DNA of 64,000 bases from Aspidiotus rigidus (Eukaryota > Arthropoda > Insecta > Hemiptera > Diaspididae), in contig JAVHKY010000015.1 in assembly GCA_035079385.1 (NCBI GenBank), forward strand, positions 6,820,001-6,884,000, given 5' to 3'. Under the pieces are notes generated by a model. It searched no databases, was not told the origin of the DNA, and saw nothing but the letters and a program-made list of their open reading frames with translations. Below are positions 11,601-23,163 of this stretch, piece after piece (the first letter of the stretch is position 1; each line of letters begins with the position of its first letter). The position numbers were made by a program, and so were the translations under genes.

Positions 11601-14600
11601 TTTTGTTTGCTTCTTTCTACCCGCGATTATATGTCTTGTAACGTTCTTCGATCACTTTAAATTGAATCTGTAAAGAATGAAAAGACTGCAAAATTTTTCT
11701 TTTTTTTCGTTCTAAATCCTAGGGAAGTATTAACACAATCAAGGAAAAACTAGGTGAATTATCTTCTTATTATGTACCTCTACTAGTATTAGGATCCATT
11801 TTCACAGTTTCCAATTCTAGCCTGGGTGATTCGGACCATAATGGGAGAGATAGTCATCTTCAATTGTAATTCCTGATGATGTCGCGTGAGCGACGAAACG
11901 TCGGTTTTTTATTTAAAATAAAAATTTAAAAAATAGTGGTATAAAGTGCCGTTTCTTTTGTTTTTTAATTAATATACTTACATACGTGTAAACTTCTCTC
12001 TTCAATAGATATATATTGGAACATATGGCCAGGTCGTCATACCACTGAAGCGACCACTGAAGCGACCACCAAACATTACTCTGAAGCCAAAGTGAGTACA
12101 ATATGGTTGTTCTGTTCACTGACTCAATGATGTAATAATAATGAGACTTGTTACCAGTTTAACAGTTTAATCGATACTAAATCTCTATATTTACAATATT
12201 TTCCCTATACTCACCAATGCGAAGACTGGGTCACATACGGTACAATAATAACTCACTGAATTTGTATTGATTCTGTTTCAATTTTACAAGGTTGGTCTTG
12301 TCCAAGAGTGCCTGGGTTTTCAAGGCAACGAATTTGAAAATCTGACTGCAGGACACAGGGGAGAGTTTAATTACTATAATTTAGGATTTATTTTGGTTTC
12401 AGTTGGATAGAACGTTATTGGAAAAATGCATGCATGTAGAAGGTTTTAAAGGAAGAAAATTCTTAGAATTGGATGGTGATGAACGTGGGCAAGTGCACGG
12501 ATGTATGAATAGGGAATACGTAAGTATGCTGATCTTGAAAAATATTTTAAAATCAAATAATAGGAGTGAAGTAGATGTGCTGCTCTCAATGAATATATAT
12601 TTCCAAGTCTCGTACGTGTATTCTTTAGTAAAAAGTCTATTCGAGGGAATACCTTTTGGGAAATTTGCAATTCGGGGAAATGTTGTACAATCTGCATTGG
12701 TTTTACTTTTTATAATCAGCTGTACGTTGTATTCAATGTCTCCAAGCTAATTTAAAGATCAGTCTGTGTAGATGAATATTTTACCTCTGTATTTCATTCC
12801 TTGTGAATATTTTGTCCCATCATTTACAAAGATCCGTCATTGTGAGGCTTATTAGAGGGATAATGATAGACATTGCTTAAATTTAGATGCAAAGAGCACA
12901 GATTGAGTATAGAAAGAGAGAAATTAGAGTTGAACTGACCCTAGATTTACAGCTGAATGGTGAATGAGGTGTAAATTTTCTAAATCAGTCAGTTTAACAA
13001 ATATTTTACCTCTCTGTTTAGTTTCTTGGGAATATTTTGTCCGTGTGTTCACCATTTACAAATATTCTCACAATGTACATGCCGTTTCTCTTATAGGTAG
13101 TCGTAGACTTGCAAATAAACTAGCAATAAATACCTCAGATTCAGTTTTCAACTTTCAACTTCAGTTATTGTAGGGTTCATTAGAGGAGACATGGATAGAC
13201 ATTCGCTTTAATTTAGATGTAAAGAGCACAGATATGGAGTAGAAAGAGAGAAATTTAGAGTTGAACTTAATCTAGGTTTAGAGATAAATGGTGAATGGGA
13301 GTATAAATTTTCTAAATCAGTCAATTAAAACCTCTCTATATTGTTTCTTGTGAATTTTTTATCCCTTTAACAAGTGTGTCCTGGGGCGGATGTGATCAGT
13401 GTTGCGTACCCGATGTGCAATTTGTCACCCTATTATCACACGTGAGACTTTTCACACCGGAGTCACTGCGTTTGAACACTATCCAACTTTCACATTGTGG
13501 AAAATTTGGGAAATATGGAAGGATTAGAAGCGCTTGCAATAGGTGGTAAGAGTAAGTGGAGTGGAAATAGTGAAGAGAGTTAGTGATCGTATTGGAAAAG
13601 TTACAAATGGCAGATGGGAGAACTGAAGTAAGAGAGTGAGAGAAGCGGATATTTTCAAGAGCGAGACACAAAAAGACTTGTTGGACAGATAGGCCTATTA
13701 TCACGGCGGCAGTATTGGCGGTGCTATTCCAATATGCGGTCTACCTGATATTTACAATCAAATGTCATTCCAGTATGCGCTCTACCTGACTGAAAGAGTT
13801 TAATATGCAGTCTACCTCAAACTGCATCAGTAAATTAGGATGTAGTCCGACCTCGTCTTTGAACCCTAAAATAGCGACCATCAGATCCCTGTTTCAGCCC
13901 CACTCTCTAACATCCGATCCCGACGGTACTTCCGCCTTCCTGCAAAACGCGCTTCATCTTTTTGGATGGGATCGAAATGTGTCCCAACCACCGGAGGACG
14001 AGCACGCACTTTGGCAGAACACACCTCCCGACACATATTGAACCAGTCGACAATCGTGCTGTGTGACTTATCGGTCGGAGTTTCCGTTGTTGCGATTGGA
14101 AAGTCCATCACAAAAAATTAAGCCAGTTCTAAGATTTGGGTCAACTTCAGCTTACAATTCGCCCGTCCTGTGACGTCCACGTAATGGAAGAAATTATTAT
14201 TTGTTCTTATTGAACGAGTTGTCTGGCATCTCTTTTTACGACACCCTAAGAGAGGCCGAAATGCACCGCCCCGATCACGTTTCCTAGATGTCACCATTTC
14301 TCCGCCACACTTCGAACAAGGTGGCACGTTGTCCTCTTGGCCTAAAAGATCGTAATCTCGAAGAAACGTCACAGCCTTTTCGTCTGTCCCCGCAATTTCA
14401 TAAAATTCACGTAAGAGCATTGTGAAGAATTGAATGACAGGTAGACTGCTTTATTCACTCAGGTAGACTGTTTTGGGTAGACCCGCATATTGGAATAGCA
14501 CCGTATTGGCAAGAGAAAGGAGAGACTAGACCTGGAAAAATATAGGAATACGCGAGACGCGAGTGACCGATTCTTCTGAGGCGGGTGTGGTGAGAATGAT

Positions 14601-17600
14601 TTCTTCATGATGGATAGTTTAATTGGAGAACGTTTTGTTTTGGATTGCTTCAAGTGCATTTGAACATTGAGTTTTCCACGAGTCATGCCAGGTGTCGAGT
14701 ATCGAGGATCAGTAATAGTTTTTGAGGTCACTGGCTGGAGTGCGTACAGGATCAGAAATTTTATGGGAGAGGAGCGAATCTTTGACAACAAGGACAACCG
14801 CACCATGTTCCGAGAGGTGCATGTGGCCCAGAATCCAGAGGAAGGAGACTAGTGTTGAGGGGGATGATAGAGTTTTCAGAAGTAATGAATGAATGCATTA
14901 AAATAACAGATGAGTTGAGTGAGGGTCCTGCATAACCAGGAGAGATGAGAGTGAATCGGTTAACAGTAGAAATTTAAGCTGAAAGGTGCAAGGAGAGTGA
15001 GATGAGAAAACTCAGGTATATAGCGTCCGATTTGTCAGTGAAAATGGGGACGAATTTCTAAATTAGTTATTGGTTATAAATCTTTGGATCGAGTATGCGT
15101 ACCCAGTTTTGAGTCGGATTTAGATCCTTTGATAAAGCACAGCTGGTGGTTTGGAAATTTGGTAGAGATAGTATTTCTTAATAACTTACCGGTATATAGT
15201 GTAGTGAGTTTTGGGAATATTAGCTTGATCGAGTCGGATATCCAGGGAAGAAGTTAGCCATGAAGGGGTGGATGATACATGATGGAGGGTAAAGGTTTCA
15301 GTTTGAGATGTTTACATAGTTGAGGTTCAAGAGAAGGTAGGAGAGAATAATGCATAGGCAGAGTGTGGGTGTGTAGATTGCCAAGTGAATTGAGCTTTGG
15401 ATGCAAGAGAATAAAAGTGAGGTTTAGGAAGCGTCTTCAAAATCCTCGAGTAGAACAAGGATTCTGTTGAAAAATCCCGAAAAAAAAACCGACAGTTTTT
15501 TTCCCGACATGCATTTTCCCGAAATTTTTTACCCGACACTAATTTATTCCGACACCTACTTATCCCGACAATTATTTCTCCCGACACCTATTTTTACCGA
15601 CATCGTTGGGCCTAGAGAGAGAGGGATCTATGGGTAACCTGAAATAAAAATTTAGAAAATAGGGCCGAAAGAATCATTCGTTGATAATTCGCAGACTGCA
15701 GTATTGTTCTTAGATATAATCACTTTCGTTTTCCAACTCGTAGAGATCTGAGAAATTTCTGAAAAGTTAAACTACACGATACTCATCACCTCAGAGGAAA
15801 GGATTCGAACATTTTGAAATACACAAGAAAATTCACATTATTATTAAACGAGTCAACATTACCAGAGACTAGCACATTGTATATGATACAGCCATGTACA
15901 AAAGCAGCAGAGGAAGACCGTCGATCCGTCGATGTTACTGCTTTTCGAATCCGGGTGACTTTGGTCATCTAGCTCTCTCTGTTGATATTGATGTTAAAGC
16001 AAATATGTAGACGATTGTATTCTGTTCAGCCCAGTACAATCCAAATCACCTATTGGAATAAATGCCCACGAAATTCGAATGTGAGCGAGCTATACGGCAC
16101 CACGTATAACCTCGAGATATTATACTGAGATCCGGGGCACGACACCCTTCGCCCAGTCTGATATTAAAACACTCTGTACGAATTTGATACTTTCGAACAA
16201 ACATCTTGGTACAATACCAAATTTCAACGATTTCAGATCGATAACACAAAATTAAGTTGGTGACACTTCGATCTTTCAATAAGAACATACTGTTGTATCA
16301 AAACAAGTACGTTTTCACTCTAAAAACACCCTCTGTCGGACCACATAACGCAAAAAGATAGCTGAAATTTCTTTAGATGTTCGGCACATCAACTGAGAGA
16401 GGAGCATGTTGAAATCGCACGTATACGTACTTAATTCCCTATCGATAGAAATTAATACATCCTTCAATATTGAAAGTCAGAACATACACTGACACGCCAA
16501 TGAGCCGAAGCTCATCGGTGTGGCAGCGTAAACAAAAAAAAAAAGTCCACTCCGTCGCATGCCGTAGATTAGGTAAATATGAAAAAAGTGGGAAAAAGAT
16601 AGAAAGAAAGAAGATAGGCTACGCACTGGATAAGGATACTATAAGAAGGGGAAGTAGGAAAAACTTCGCTAAGTAGGTGACGGATGTAACGTTGATGTAC
16701 GAATATTGAAATCCACCTATTTCATTTCTACACTAATACTACCGCAGCCGGTACCGACGAACTAGCCAACCTATTCGAAAAGTTTGTTACGCACTCGTTG
16801 ATACATCTCAAAACTGATTTTTGTGAATATTCAAAGGTTGAATCCAAGTGATACATTTGCGAGGTAAAAATTCGGAGCTGGAATGACTCACCAGATTTGC
16901 AGTCTGGATGGGTGCAAACTTTATACAAATAAATAATGTGTTTGTGAAGAAATCTTTTTCGTTTTCGACAGGAATTTTTAAATAATTTTAGGAGGTATTT
17001 GAATATTTTTCAGGACAATATTGAATTCACACTCAAAGTACCACTTACAGCACGCACTAGAATAGAAGTTATAATTAGAGACCACTTTCCAAAGAGCATG
17101 CGTAAACCTGAAAGTATTCGGGAGTGTATATAATCATAATCCCAATGAGAAAATCTCTGGCCTCTATTCTTATTGTTATATATAATATTATTCATAGATA
17201 GTAGATTGATTGTTAAGTTTTCTCTCTTCATGTGTAATATATTTTTTTTAGGAAACTATTAAAAAACTAGTGGAATGCCAAGAAGATCAAGATCACTTTC
17301 GTGGTTTAATGCATATATTTTCAGTACATCACTATCCCAAATGGTTTGCACAGAAAACTGGAAAAAAGGGTGAAATGTGGGACAGGATGTTCCTGAACGT
17401 ACACGAACCTGTTGTCAATAAGATTAAATATTTGCTGAAAAATGATGACTTTCTAGATGAAGAGTCCTTTAGAGAGTATGTATAGATGTATTTCAAAAGA
17501 TAGATTTTGACTCTGAACTAGAACTCTAATTAATTAGAAAAGGAATGAAGGTATAAGACTATACGTACACATTATTTTGTTTATTACAGGCATTTTGTTC

Positions 17601-19305
17601 ATCGTGGGTACTGGTCTTGGGGTTCTGAACAGCATCCCATGACCATAACACACGAAGCTGAAGAATTCATACGAAAATGTATAAAAACAATGCACTTTAG
17701 CAAAACTGTAAATCGTATGATAAATATCATGCTTGAAGATGTCAAGAGCAACACGTCGGGGCTTGAGTTGTTATACAAAGAGTATCAACTACTTGACAAG
17801 AAAATTTCTGTTAATGAAGGTAGGTACATTGTTGCAAATATCAAGTAATAGGTATTGTATATGTATGGCTAATATTCTGTAGGTACTTGAAAATGAAAAA
17901 CAGAAAAAAAAAAGGAAATAGGTACTTAGGTAGAATGTAAATCCATTTGAGAGACACATTATGTTGGATGCAGGTAAAGAGAAATTTGTGAATCCTTTAA
18001 ATGGATTTACATTTAGACGGTGGTGTATTTAAACCACATACTAATGAGAATGCTGTCTGATGATGTCTCTATATTGAAGCAAAACGGCTGTCACAGTTTA
18101 TTATTACATACCTATTGCAAATTTTTCAACATAGTTTATTTTTCATTTAAAACTTATTGATATTGTAAATATAACAACTTCGATATTCAATGTTACAGTT
18201 GCACGGCTAAAATTATATAAAGCTCTCAGAATCACAAACGTTCACCCAGATTTTCAGGATGAAATGAAGCTCAAAAAAGTAAACTTTTGAAAAAATACCA
18301 GTTTAATATTACTGGAATCATGTACAATGAAGTTATTCAATTCTGTTACAGGAATTGGCAAAAGAAGATCATGTTAGAGTGTTCTATAATGAGAAACCGA
18401 ATATAGCTTATATCTTATTCCGCAATTTTTCAGAGGCGTATTCAGCATGGGAAAAAGTGAATGTAAGTCGATGAGTTTTAGATTCAAACATTGATCAGTA
18501 CATTGTGTTGTACAGAAGAAGCTTCCATGCAAGCCATGTGGGATCCAAGATGTTGTTTTAGGCTTATTGATTGTTGCTCTACACTGGGGTTAGGAGTGGG
18601 CATGAGTATGAGTATGACATTGTAGTTTTTGTATAAGATAGGTTTTGTAGAGGCGGGTGTTCATGAGCTATCCTCGTTAACATAAGCTAATAATCACAGA
18701 CAGATTATTTTTCAATATATTTGTATAAAACGACCTAATAATATAATTATTATTTCAGGAAGGCGCTGCATCATACACAAAAGATGGACAAGGTTCTAAT
18801 GCAGCCATTATAAATCAGTTCACTGATATCCCTGAATATGAAACTCATTGTACTATCAAGGTACCTTGTGAGGTGAAGGAACAATGTGATCAGGTACCTA
18901 ATTACTCATGTATTACTTTAAATGACTGTGGCTAAGAAATATTACTGACCTTTTATGAATACTATATTCACACTCCTTCTACATTTTCTTGCATTATAAA
19001 GGAAAAAATCTATCATTGAACTAGCTGAAACATATTATATTTCTGTTTTAGGAATTTTCAAATGGAAACTGCATTCCTAAATGCAGTCGGCAAAAAGACG
19101 TAACTTTGTACACATACAAAAATATTTTCGATGCGCAACAGTTCATAGAAAAAAATGTAAGTACAACAAAGAATAAACCAAATTTTTCAAGTTGAAAACT
19201 GAAACTAATGAAATGCTAATTTCAATTTAGAAAAACAAGGTGAAGATTTTCTGCCCAGGTATGAAAATACCAAAAGAAATACAGTTAATAAAAAATCCGT
19301 CGTAG
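8635..19305 (+). CDS. Unknown multi-exon gene, about 401 codons
   Basis: Ten plus-strand exons can be joined with GT/AG junctions and fully consistent phases: 8635-8680, 12009-12091, 12403-12519, 17252-17475, 17590-17819, 18199-18278, 18352-18462, 18759-18893, 19052-19156, 19231-19305 (stop TAG). The sum is 1206 nt with no internal stop. An AG precedes 8635, so an upstream exon, possibly with a signal peptide, is likely. An ATG at 8638 is the earliest start visible. From N to C terminus: a Thr-rich stretch (TTEATTEATT); a Cys-containing segment (LLEKCMHVEGFKGRKF); an acidic/helical middle (HHYPKWFAQKTGKKGEMW, YWSWGSEQHP); and a Cys-rich C-terminal region (HCTIKVPCEVKEQCDQ, NCIPKCSRQ, FCPG). 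Many regularly spaced cysteines suggest a secreted or luminal protein. I do not recognise the family. The first two exons are the least certain. The intron 12520-17251 is filled by TE remnants. Confidence 0.7.
8905..9712 (-). pseudogene. Two-exon coding fragment, repeat-associated family
   Basis: Minus-strand exon 9435-9712 has an acceptor TTTCAG before it and a donor GTGAGC after it. It splices in phase to 9062-8905 (acceptor ATCCTCAG). The joined peptide reads through HLFEHLHSQSCMPSGG, CTLAKRWEKCKRTIAVFLSK, NEDWLNSPFITPAEG and then GGHPTLSFENCSEQSKRR, ending at a TGA at 8905. From memory, W.KC...FL.KN..WL and FE..SE.SKRR-like motifs occur in multi-copy uncharacterised insect proteins often linked to TEs. 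That is recall, not a search. It may be a 5' fragment or a gene whose later exons are missing. It lies within an intron of the plus-strand unknown gene. Confidence 0.45.
9741..11480. other. AT-rich intronic stretch, nothing recognised
   Basis: Lies between exons of the 8635-19305 gene. Short open frames here (for example 9796-10002, 11170-11361) lack domain signal and splice context. No clear repeat ends are visible. Confidence 0.4.
11488..11519 (+). ncRNA. Hammerhead-ribozyme-like motif 1
   Basis: CTGAGGA (core CUGANGA) is followed by a perfect 6-bp stem II, GAACGT/ACGTTC with loop GTGT (11496-11511). GAAAC comes next (11512-11516), then ATC, an allowed NUH cleavage triplet. Stem III would be essentially absent and stem I pairing is weak, as in minimal motifs that act as dimers. 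Such motifs are known from the ends of Penelope-like elements and retrozymes. Activity is inferred only. Confidence 0.45.
11873..11902 (+). ncRNA. Hammerhead-ribozyme-like motif 2
   Basis: CTGATGA core, stem II GTCGC/GCGAC with loop GTGA (11881-11894), then GAAAC and GTC. The ACGT within GAAACGTC is self-complementary, which would let two copies pair through stem III. It is on the same strand as the 11488 motif, about 385 bp downstream. The pair may bracket a small retroelement of Penelope or retrozyme type. No RT frame lies between them. Confidence 0.5.
12291..12400 (+). pseudogene. Decayed duplicate of the neighbouring exon
   Basis: After an acceptor-like TTTTACAAG, the frame reads GLVQECLGFQGNEFENL and then an R-G pair. 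This parallels TLLEKC...EGFKGRKFLEL...RG in the real exon at 12403-12519 (shared pattern L..C..GF.G..F..L...RG). No usable GT donor follows before the next exon, and the two exons are not in the same frame. It therefore looks like a tandemly duplicated, possibly once alternative, exon that has lost its 3' splice partner. Confidence 0.4.
12775..13380. repeat. Degenerate tandem duplication in intron
   Basis: The block around tattttacctctg...ttgtgaatattttgtccc occurs near 12780, 13000 and 13327. The linked block (gatagacatt...agatg.aaagagcacagat...gtaaattttctaaatcagtca) is repeated with a spacing of ~220-330 bp. Identity is imperfect. Non-coding. Confidence 0.65.
13720..14502 (-). mobile_element. 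Merlin DNA transposon, internally deleted
   Basis: Terminal inverted repeats GGTGCTATTCCAATATGCGG at 13720 and the complement ending at 14502. They are flanked by an exact 8-bp direct repeat GTATTGGC (13712-13719 and 14503-14510). The minus-strand frame 14420-13881 carries an IS1595/Merlin-type transposase N-terminus: a zinc ribbon (CSKCGGEM...RPLLGCRKKRC), then STIVDWFNMCREVC, then ARFAGRRKYRRDR where the family has DESKFGKRKYNRGR. One in-frame TAA (14118-14120) splits the frame. The remaining two thirds of the ~270-aa transposase, including later DDE residues, are deleted, so the 783-bp copy is inactive. Confidence 0.9.
13881..14420 (-). pseudogene. Merlin transposase N-terminal remnant
   Basis: Starts ATG at 14420. 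It gives 100 residues to a premature TAA at 14118 and resumes in the same frame to a stop at 13881. The zinc-ribbon cysteines (C..C and C....C), the helix-turn-helix-like STIVDWFNMCREVC and the block before the first catalytic Asp are visible. The expected DES..F is DEARF. Truncated relative to the family and not functional. Confidence 0.85.
15474..15605 (-). repeat. CCCGACA minisatellite
   Basis: About seven units of ~16-20 bp with the consensus cccgacannnatttt (for example cccgacactaatttatt, cccgacaattatttct, accgacatc). It abuts the end of the decayed LINE. Non-coding. Confidence 0.75.
16481..16512. repeat. Short imperfect hairpin
   Basis: CACGCCAATGAGC-cgaa-GCTCATCGGTGTGG can fold into a 13-14-bp stem with one or two mismatches. 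It could be part of a non-autonomous element or a structured RNA. No terminus or RNA family is recognised. Confidence 0.4.
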
Positions 19306-19309
19306 CAAT

Positions 19310-20500
19310 GCAGATTTAGGTTTAGCGAGCGCTGTTATTTTATTTCATCATTAGATCAGATGTACAAAATATACACATACACCAGCATACTTAGTATTAG
19401 GGAATTATGTGCTTATCTTGAGAGTTGAAAAATGCGATTGGCGTAAAGAAGAAAATATCAAATGACACACAATGTCCCTCACGGAATATAGTATGAATGA
19501 TTCTTTCAGATGTGGTCTATTGAAGGTTGTAAAAAAGAACCTTGAAACTTGGAAAATTTAGGGAAAGTTTGTAAACTTTCAAGCTTGTGATGTAACGAGG
19601 ACTGGAGTAGAGAGGGGGGAGTCCTCGACAGCACACAAACTATACAGGAACTTCAGTATACCTAACTTATCGAGACAGCAACCGAAACAAATTATCGAGT
19701 TTACGCCAGAAAAGCTCTCACATAGCCATAAACATAGACTAGATCGACACTTCAGGAAGTACACACGACTCTGATCTCGATCCTACCCGCCACGATAGGA
19801 CCAGACTAGCTCAGTCAGCAGAACATGGATAATTTCCATCAGGGTCGAAAGGATAATCTAGGGATATGGTACTGGTTCACGAAGATTCACTTTTAGAGAT
19901 CACCTAGGCTATAGGATACGTAAATACGAGAGGAGGTTCGCGTCGTCGTTAATGTAAGCTCTACAATCTTACCAGACTCAAAGGAAGGAGTCTGTGACAT
20001 CGCTATTCATCCGGAGCAGAGACCTACGAAAGTCGGATGGTCGAAGCTAAAATAAAAGAGTACACGAGGATTGAAATAAAATTCAATCAGAAGGTAGCTG
20101 AGGTAAGCTGAAAATAGGAATTTAGAAAATTGGCCGAAAGAAAAATCATCGTAGAGTAGAAAGGAAGGTTATTCGACGTATGAAAAATCTTCTTCGTTGT
20201 TCATTTCAAATTTAGAGTCTCGATTGCTATCAACGTCTAACTTCGGAACTACGCTATTCGGTAAAAAGGAGCGAACCCGACAAAAGTTCATAAAAAACAT
20301 ACATTTTAATATCGAAACTTAAATCTAACAACAAACTAGTCAGGGTAAATATGAGTCCTGCTAGGTGTGTAGAATTGAATTAGTCTCTATCGATTAAAAT
20401 GGTATAAGATAGCAAACTTGATTAAGTGTGGTGATACTGCCATCGTCGAATCAGATTTCTTCGTTTTTACGATGCTCCTTTTCATCGAAACGTTGGTAAA
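19310..20500. other. Intergenic, downstream of the unknown gene
   Basis: No coding segment recognised. The block ctgaaaatag..aatttagaaaat.ggccgaaag at about 20107 also occurs near 15640, so part of it is a dispersed repeat. Confidence 0.4.
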
Positions 20501-20505
20501 GCTCA

Positions 20506-20931
20506 TTGTCTGGTATTCGATATGCTCCGTCCATAATCGAATACTCGAATCACCTCTCAGGTAAAAACAACCACGAAAAAACTGAGAGGGCGGGAACCCG
20601 CGAGGTGGGACTCACGAAGTTCAGGGTTTTGACTCGTGCCACTCGAATCTGTTTATCTTGCCTACCGATCACGAATCGACACACAGCTTTTGACGAAACT
20701 TTCCAAGAGGGCTTAATCAAAAGCAATTCAGAAAAATTTCCCACCGTCGGAACTTTGAGAAAATTAACATCTTTATTCTCGAAACACTGTCTCAATAGTA
20801 CAACTAATAAAAAAGACAGGAACAATTTCATTAGAAGACTTTCGAAGCTAAATAATAAAATCTCAAAGAACGAGCACATTGTTAAGAAACTACGAGTTCG
20901 TGAGCCCATATTCACGGCGATCCGTACGTGA
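20506..20931 (+). CDS. Hypothetical 141-aa ORF
   Basis: Open frame with plausible amino-acid composition. It has a Lys/Asn-rich, likely helical C-terminal half (RRLSKLNNKISKNEHIVKKL). No recognised domain, signal peptide or membrane segment. An overlapping antisense frame (20550-21023) is of similar length, so coding status is uncertain. It may be an exon or a TE fragment. Confidence 0.25.
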   Translation: MSGIRYAPSIIEYSNHLSGKNNHEKTERAGTREVGLTKFRVLTRATRICLSCLPITNRHTAFDETFQEGLIKSNSEKFPTVGTLRKLTSLFSKHCLNSTTNKKDRNNFIRRLSKLNNKISKNEHIVKKLRVREPIFTAIRT

Positions 20932-21304
20932 CCGTTCGCGAGATTTCCAAAAAAACGCACTCTCGAGCCATCGTTGAGCAAAGGCCGCGATGCACTCGAA
21001 GAGTTCCTTTCTTTTCCGCGCACCCGATCGTCTTCGCCGCTTAATCAACGTAGAAGGAGAAGATACGGAATAGTAAGGATAAAAATGAGAAAAATTGGAC
21101 ATTACCTAACTAGGAGTAGATACCAGGATACGCGTAAAATCGGTGTAACGTTTTAGGATTGAGACGAGACGGAATTTTTCTATTTGATACAGCGGCGAAT
21201 ACGTTAGGTTCGGTATCACGAGCGGACACGTACACACACTCACACTCACACGATCAAAATTCGTTCGGTAAATCGTTGTTATTTCACAAACTAGTGAGTA
21301 AGAA

Positions 21305-22580
21305 AAATAGGGTGAAATGATTAATATTTGGTTTAAAAACAGCTAAAATATTCACGATGAAAAATTGAGGACATTTGATAATTTTTCGAGAGGTTGAAAA
21401 ATGAGAAAATTGTGCTCTGCGTTAGAGAAATCAGAAAGTGCGCAAGAACATAGGCCTACATGTTAGGTTGAAAAATGAGCTTTGTCTATAGAAATCACTA
21501 AAATATCCTCTAAAATAAAAGGAATTAACAATTTTATTAATTTCCAAATCTTAATAAAATATATGTAAGATCGCTCACTCCTACCCGAAGTCGACCGGGC
21601 ATGTTTATACAGCGGCCGCTATCGCTACTCCGATAAGCCGTACCTATAGGAATAGATTAGTAGGTAGTGTACAAAACCCGATCGCAGAAACACTTGTATG
21701 GTACTCGTCTATAATATAATGATTTCCGGCACTTCAACACCACATAATTAATAATTATCAACCCGTGTGTCGAACGATCTTATTTTTCGATTTAGGTATG
21801 TTACGTTATTTTGTTTTACTCTCCATACAGATCATCGTGTACTTAATATTCCTGTAAATACAGTTATTTCTAGCTGCATCGATCCATTTCTTTCGACATC
21901 GAAATAAACATCTTATATATATAAATTTTTCTAGGTACCAAATCTCCACTTTTTCTCAATTTTCTCATTTTTAAAACTGTCTTCAAAAACCAGAAAACCA
22001 CTCACTAAAGGTAGAAAAATGATGCAGAAATGATACAAAAAATCTCAAATTTTTGAACTAGGTAGCAAAGAAGAAAAATAGGGTGAAATGATCCATATTT
22101 GGATGAAATACAGCTAAATATTCAGTATGAAAATTGGAGGATTTCTAGGATTTTTTTAGAGGTTGAAAAATGAGAAAATCGTTCACTAATTTAGAGAAAT
22201 GAGTAAGTACGCGAGAACATAATTATATATCTTAAGTTGAAAAATGAGTTTTGCATAAAGAAATCACTAAAATATCCTGTAAAATAAAAGAAATTACCAA
22301 CTTCACTAATTTCCAAATTTTAATAAAATATATTTTTTTTTCTACCAAATCTCCAATTTTTCTCAATTTTTTCATTTTTAAAACTGTCTTTAAAAACCAG
22401 AAAACCACTCACTAAATTAGAGAAATGAGCCAGAACGAAATAGGCTGATATGATTCATATTTGGTTTAAAAACAGTCAAATATTCACAAATTGAAAGATT
22501 TCAAGGATTTTTAGAGTGGTTGAAAAAATGGGAAAATTGTGCTCTGCGCTAGAGAAATTGGTGAGTGCGTCAGAAGAAAT
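21305..22580 (+). repeat. Three diverged copies of a ~250-bp repeat
   Basis: The block atagggtgaaatga...atttgg...acagctaaatattcac...gaggttgaaaaatgagaaaat...agagaaat occurs at about 21305, 22075 and 22440. The associated block aaaactgtctt.aaaaaccagaaaaccactcactaaa occurs at about 21974 and 22380. Spacing is uneven because other AT-rich sequence lies between. The ORF at 22516-22770 is one unit read through. Confidence 0.7.
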
Positions 22581-23163
22581 ATCTCTCATATTTGTTTCAA
22601 AAACAGCTAAAAATCTAGGTACTAAAAATTCTATGGTCATCGACGATTCTAATAGACACCTAAGTACATTGCTTACACAAAACGAAAACGAAGTAGAGGT
22701 ATACTTAGCATGGTACAACGTAAGTTTTAAGTTTTTTGTACAACGGTACTCTAAAGAGAGTTCTTCGTAGTACCTATCCAAAGATATCCTATGTAAAGAG
22801 GGATACATGAAAATGGAGATACGAGTACAACACTCAAAAATATATACTGTACACTGTGATTTTTTGAGCCTGAACATTTGAGTTTGATTGATAATAAATT
22901 ATGCCTGAACGTTCGTGAGCGTTGAAAAAATCATAGGTAGTAAGAGGTTGAAAATTTAACCCCTTTCAAAATAAGGTAAAAAATTTACATCATTTATCAT
23001 AATTTAGAGAATAAATTTTGCGGCAATATTTTGGATCAAATTTTAGGAGTAAAATATTGATGAAAATGACTTAATTTTGCCTGAACGTTTGTGAGCGTTG
23101 AAAAAATCATAGGTAGTGAATTTACAAAATCAATGCGTTTTTTAATTTTACGGTCACCCATCA

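Larger units (their letters stand above)
13396..15440 (-). pseudogene. Decayed LINE fragment split by Merlin
   Basis: Minus-strand remnant of the same broad LINE type as at 37.4-40.5 kb. Translated pieces at 14459-14806 (ITDPRYSTPGMTRGK, then HLKQSKTKRS) match the diverged region at 38640-38830. The piece at 13396-13704 matches the 3' part (ALENIRFSHSLTSV vs PLLKISASLTLV). Stops and shifts are frequent. A Merlin element (13720-14502) interrupts it, so the LINE is older. Confidence 0.6.

Noticed and set aside
20550..21023. 157-aa minus-strand ORF
   Set aside because: Hydrophobic runs come from reading Lys/Asn-rich plus-strand codons backwards; no domain.
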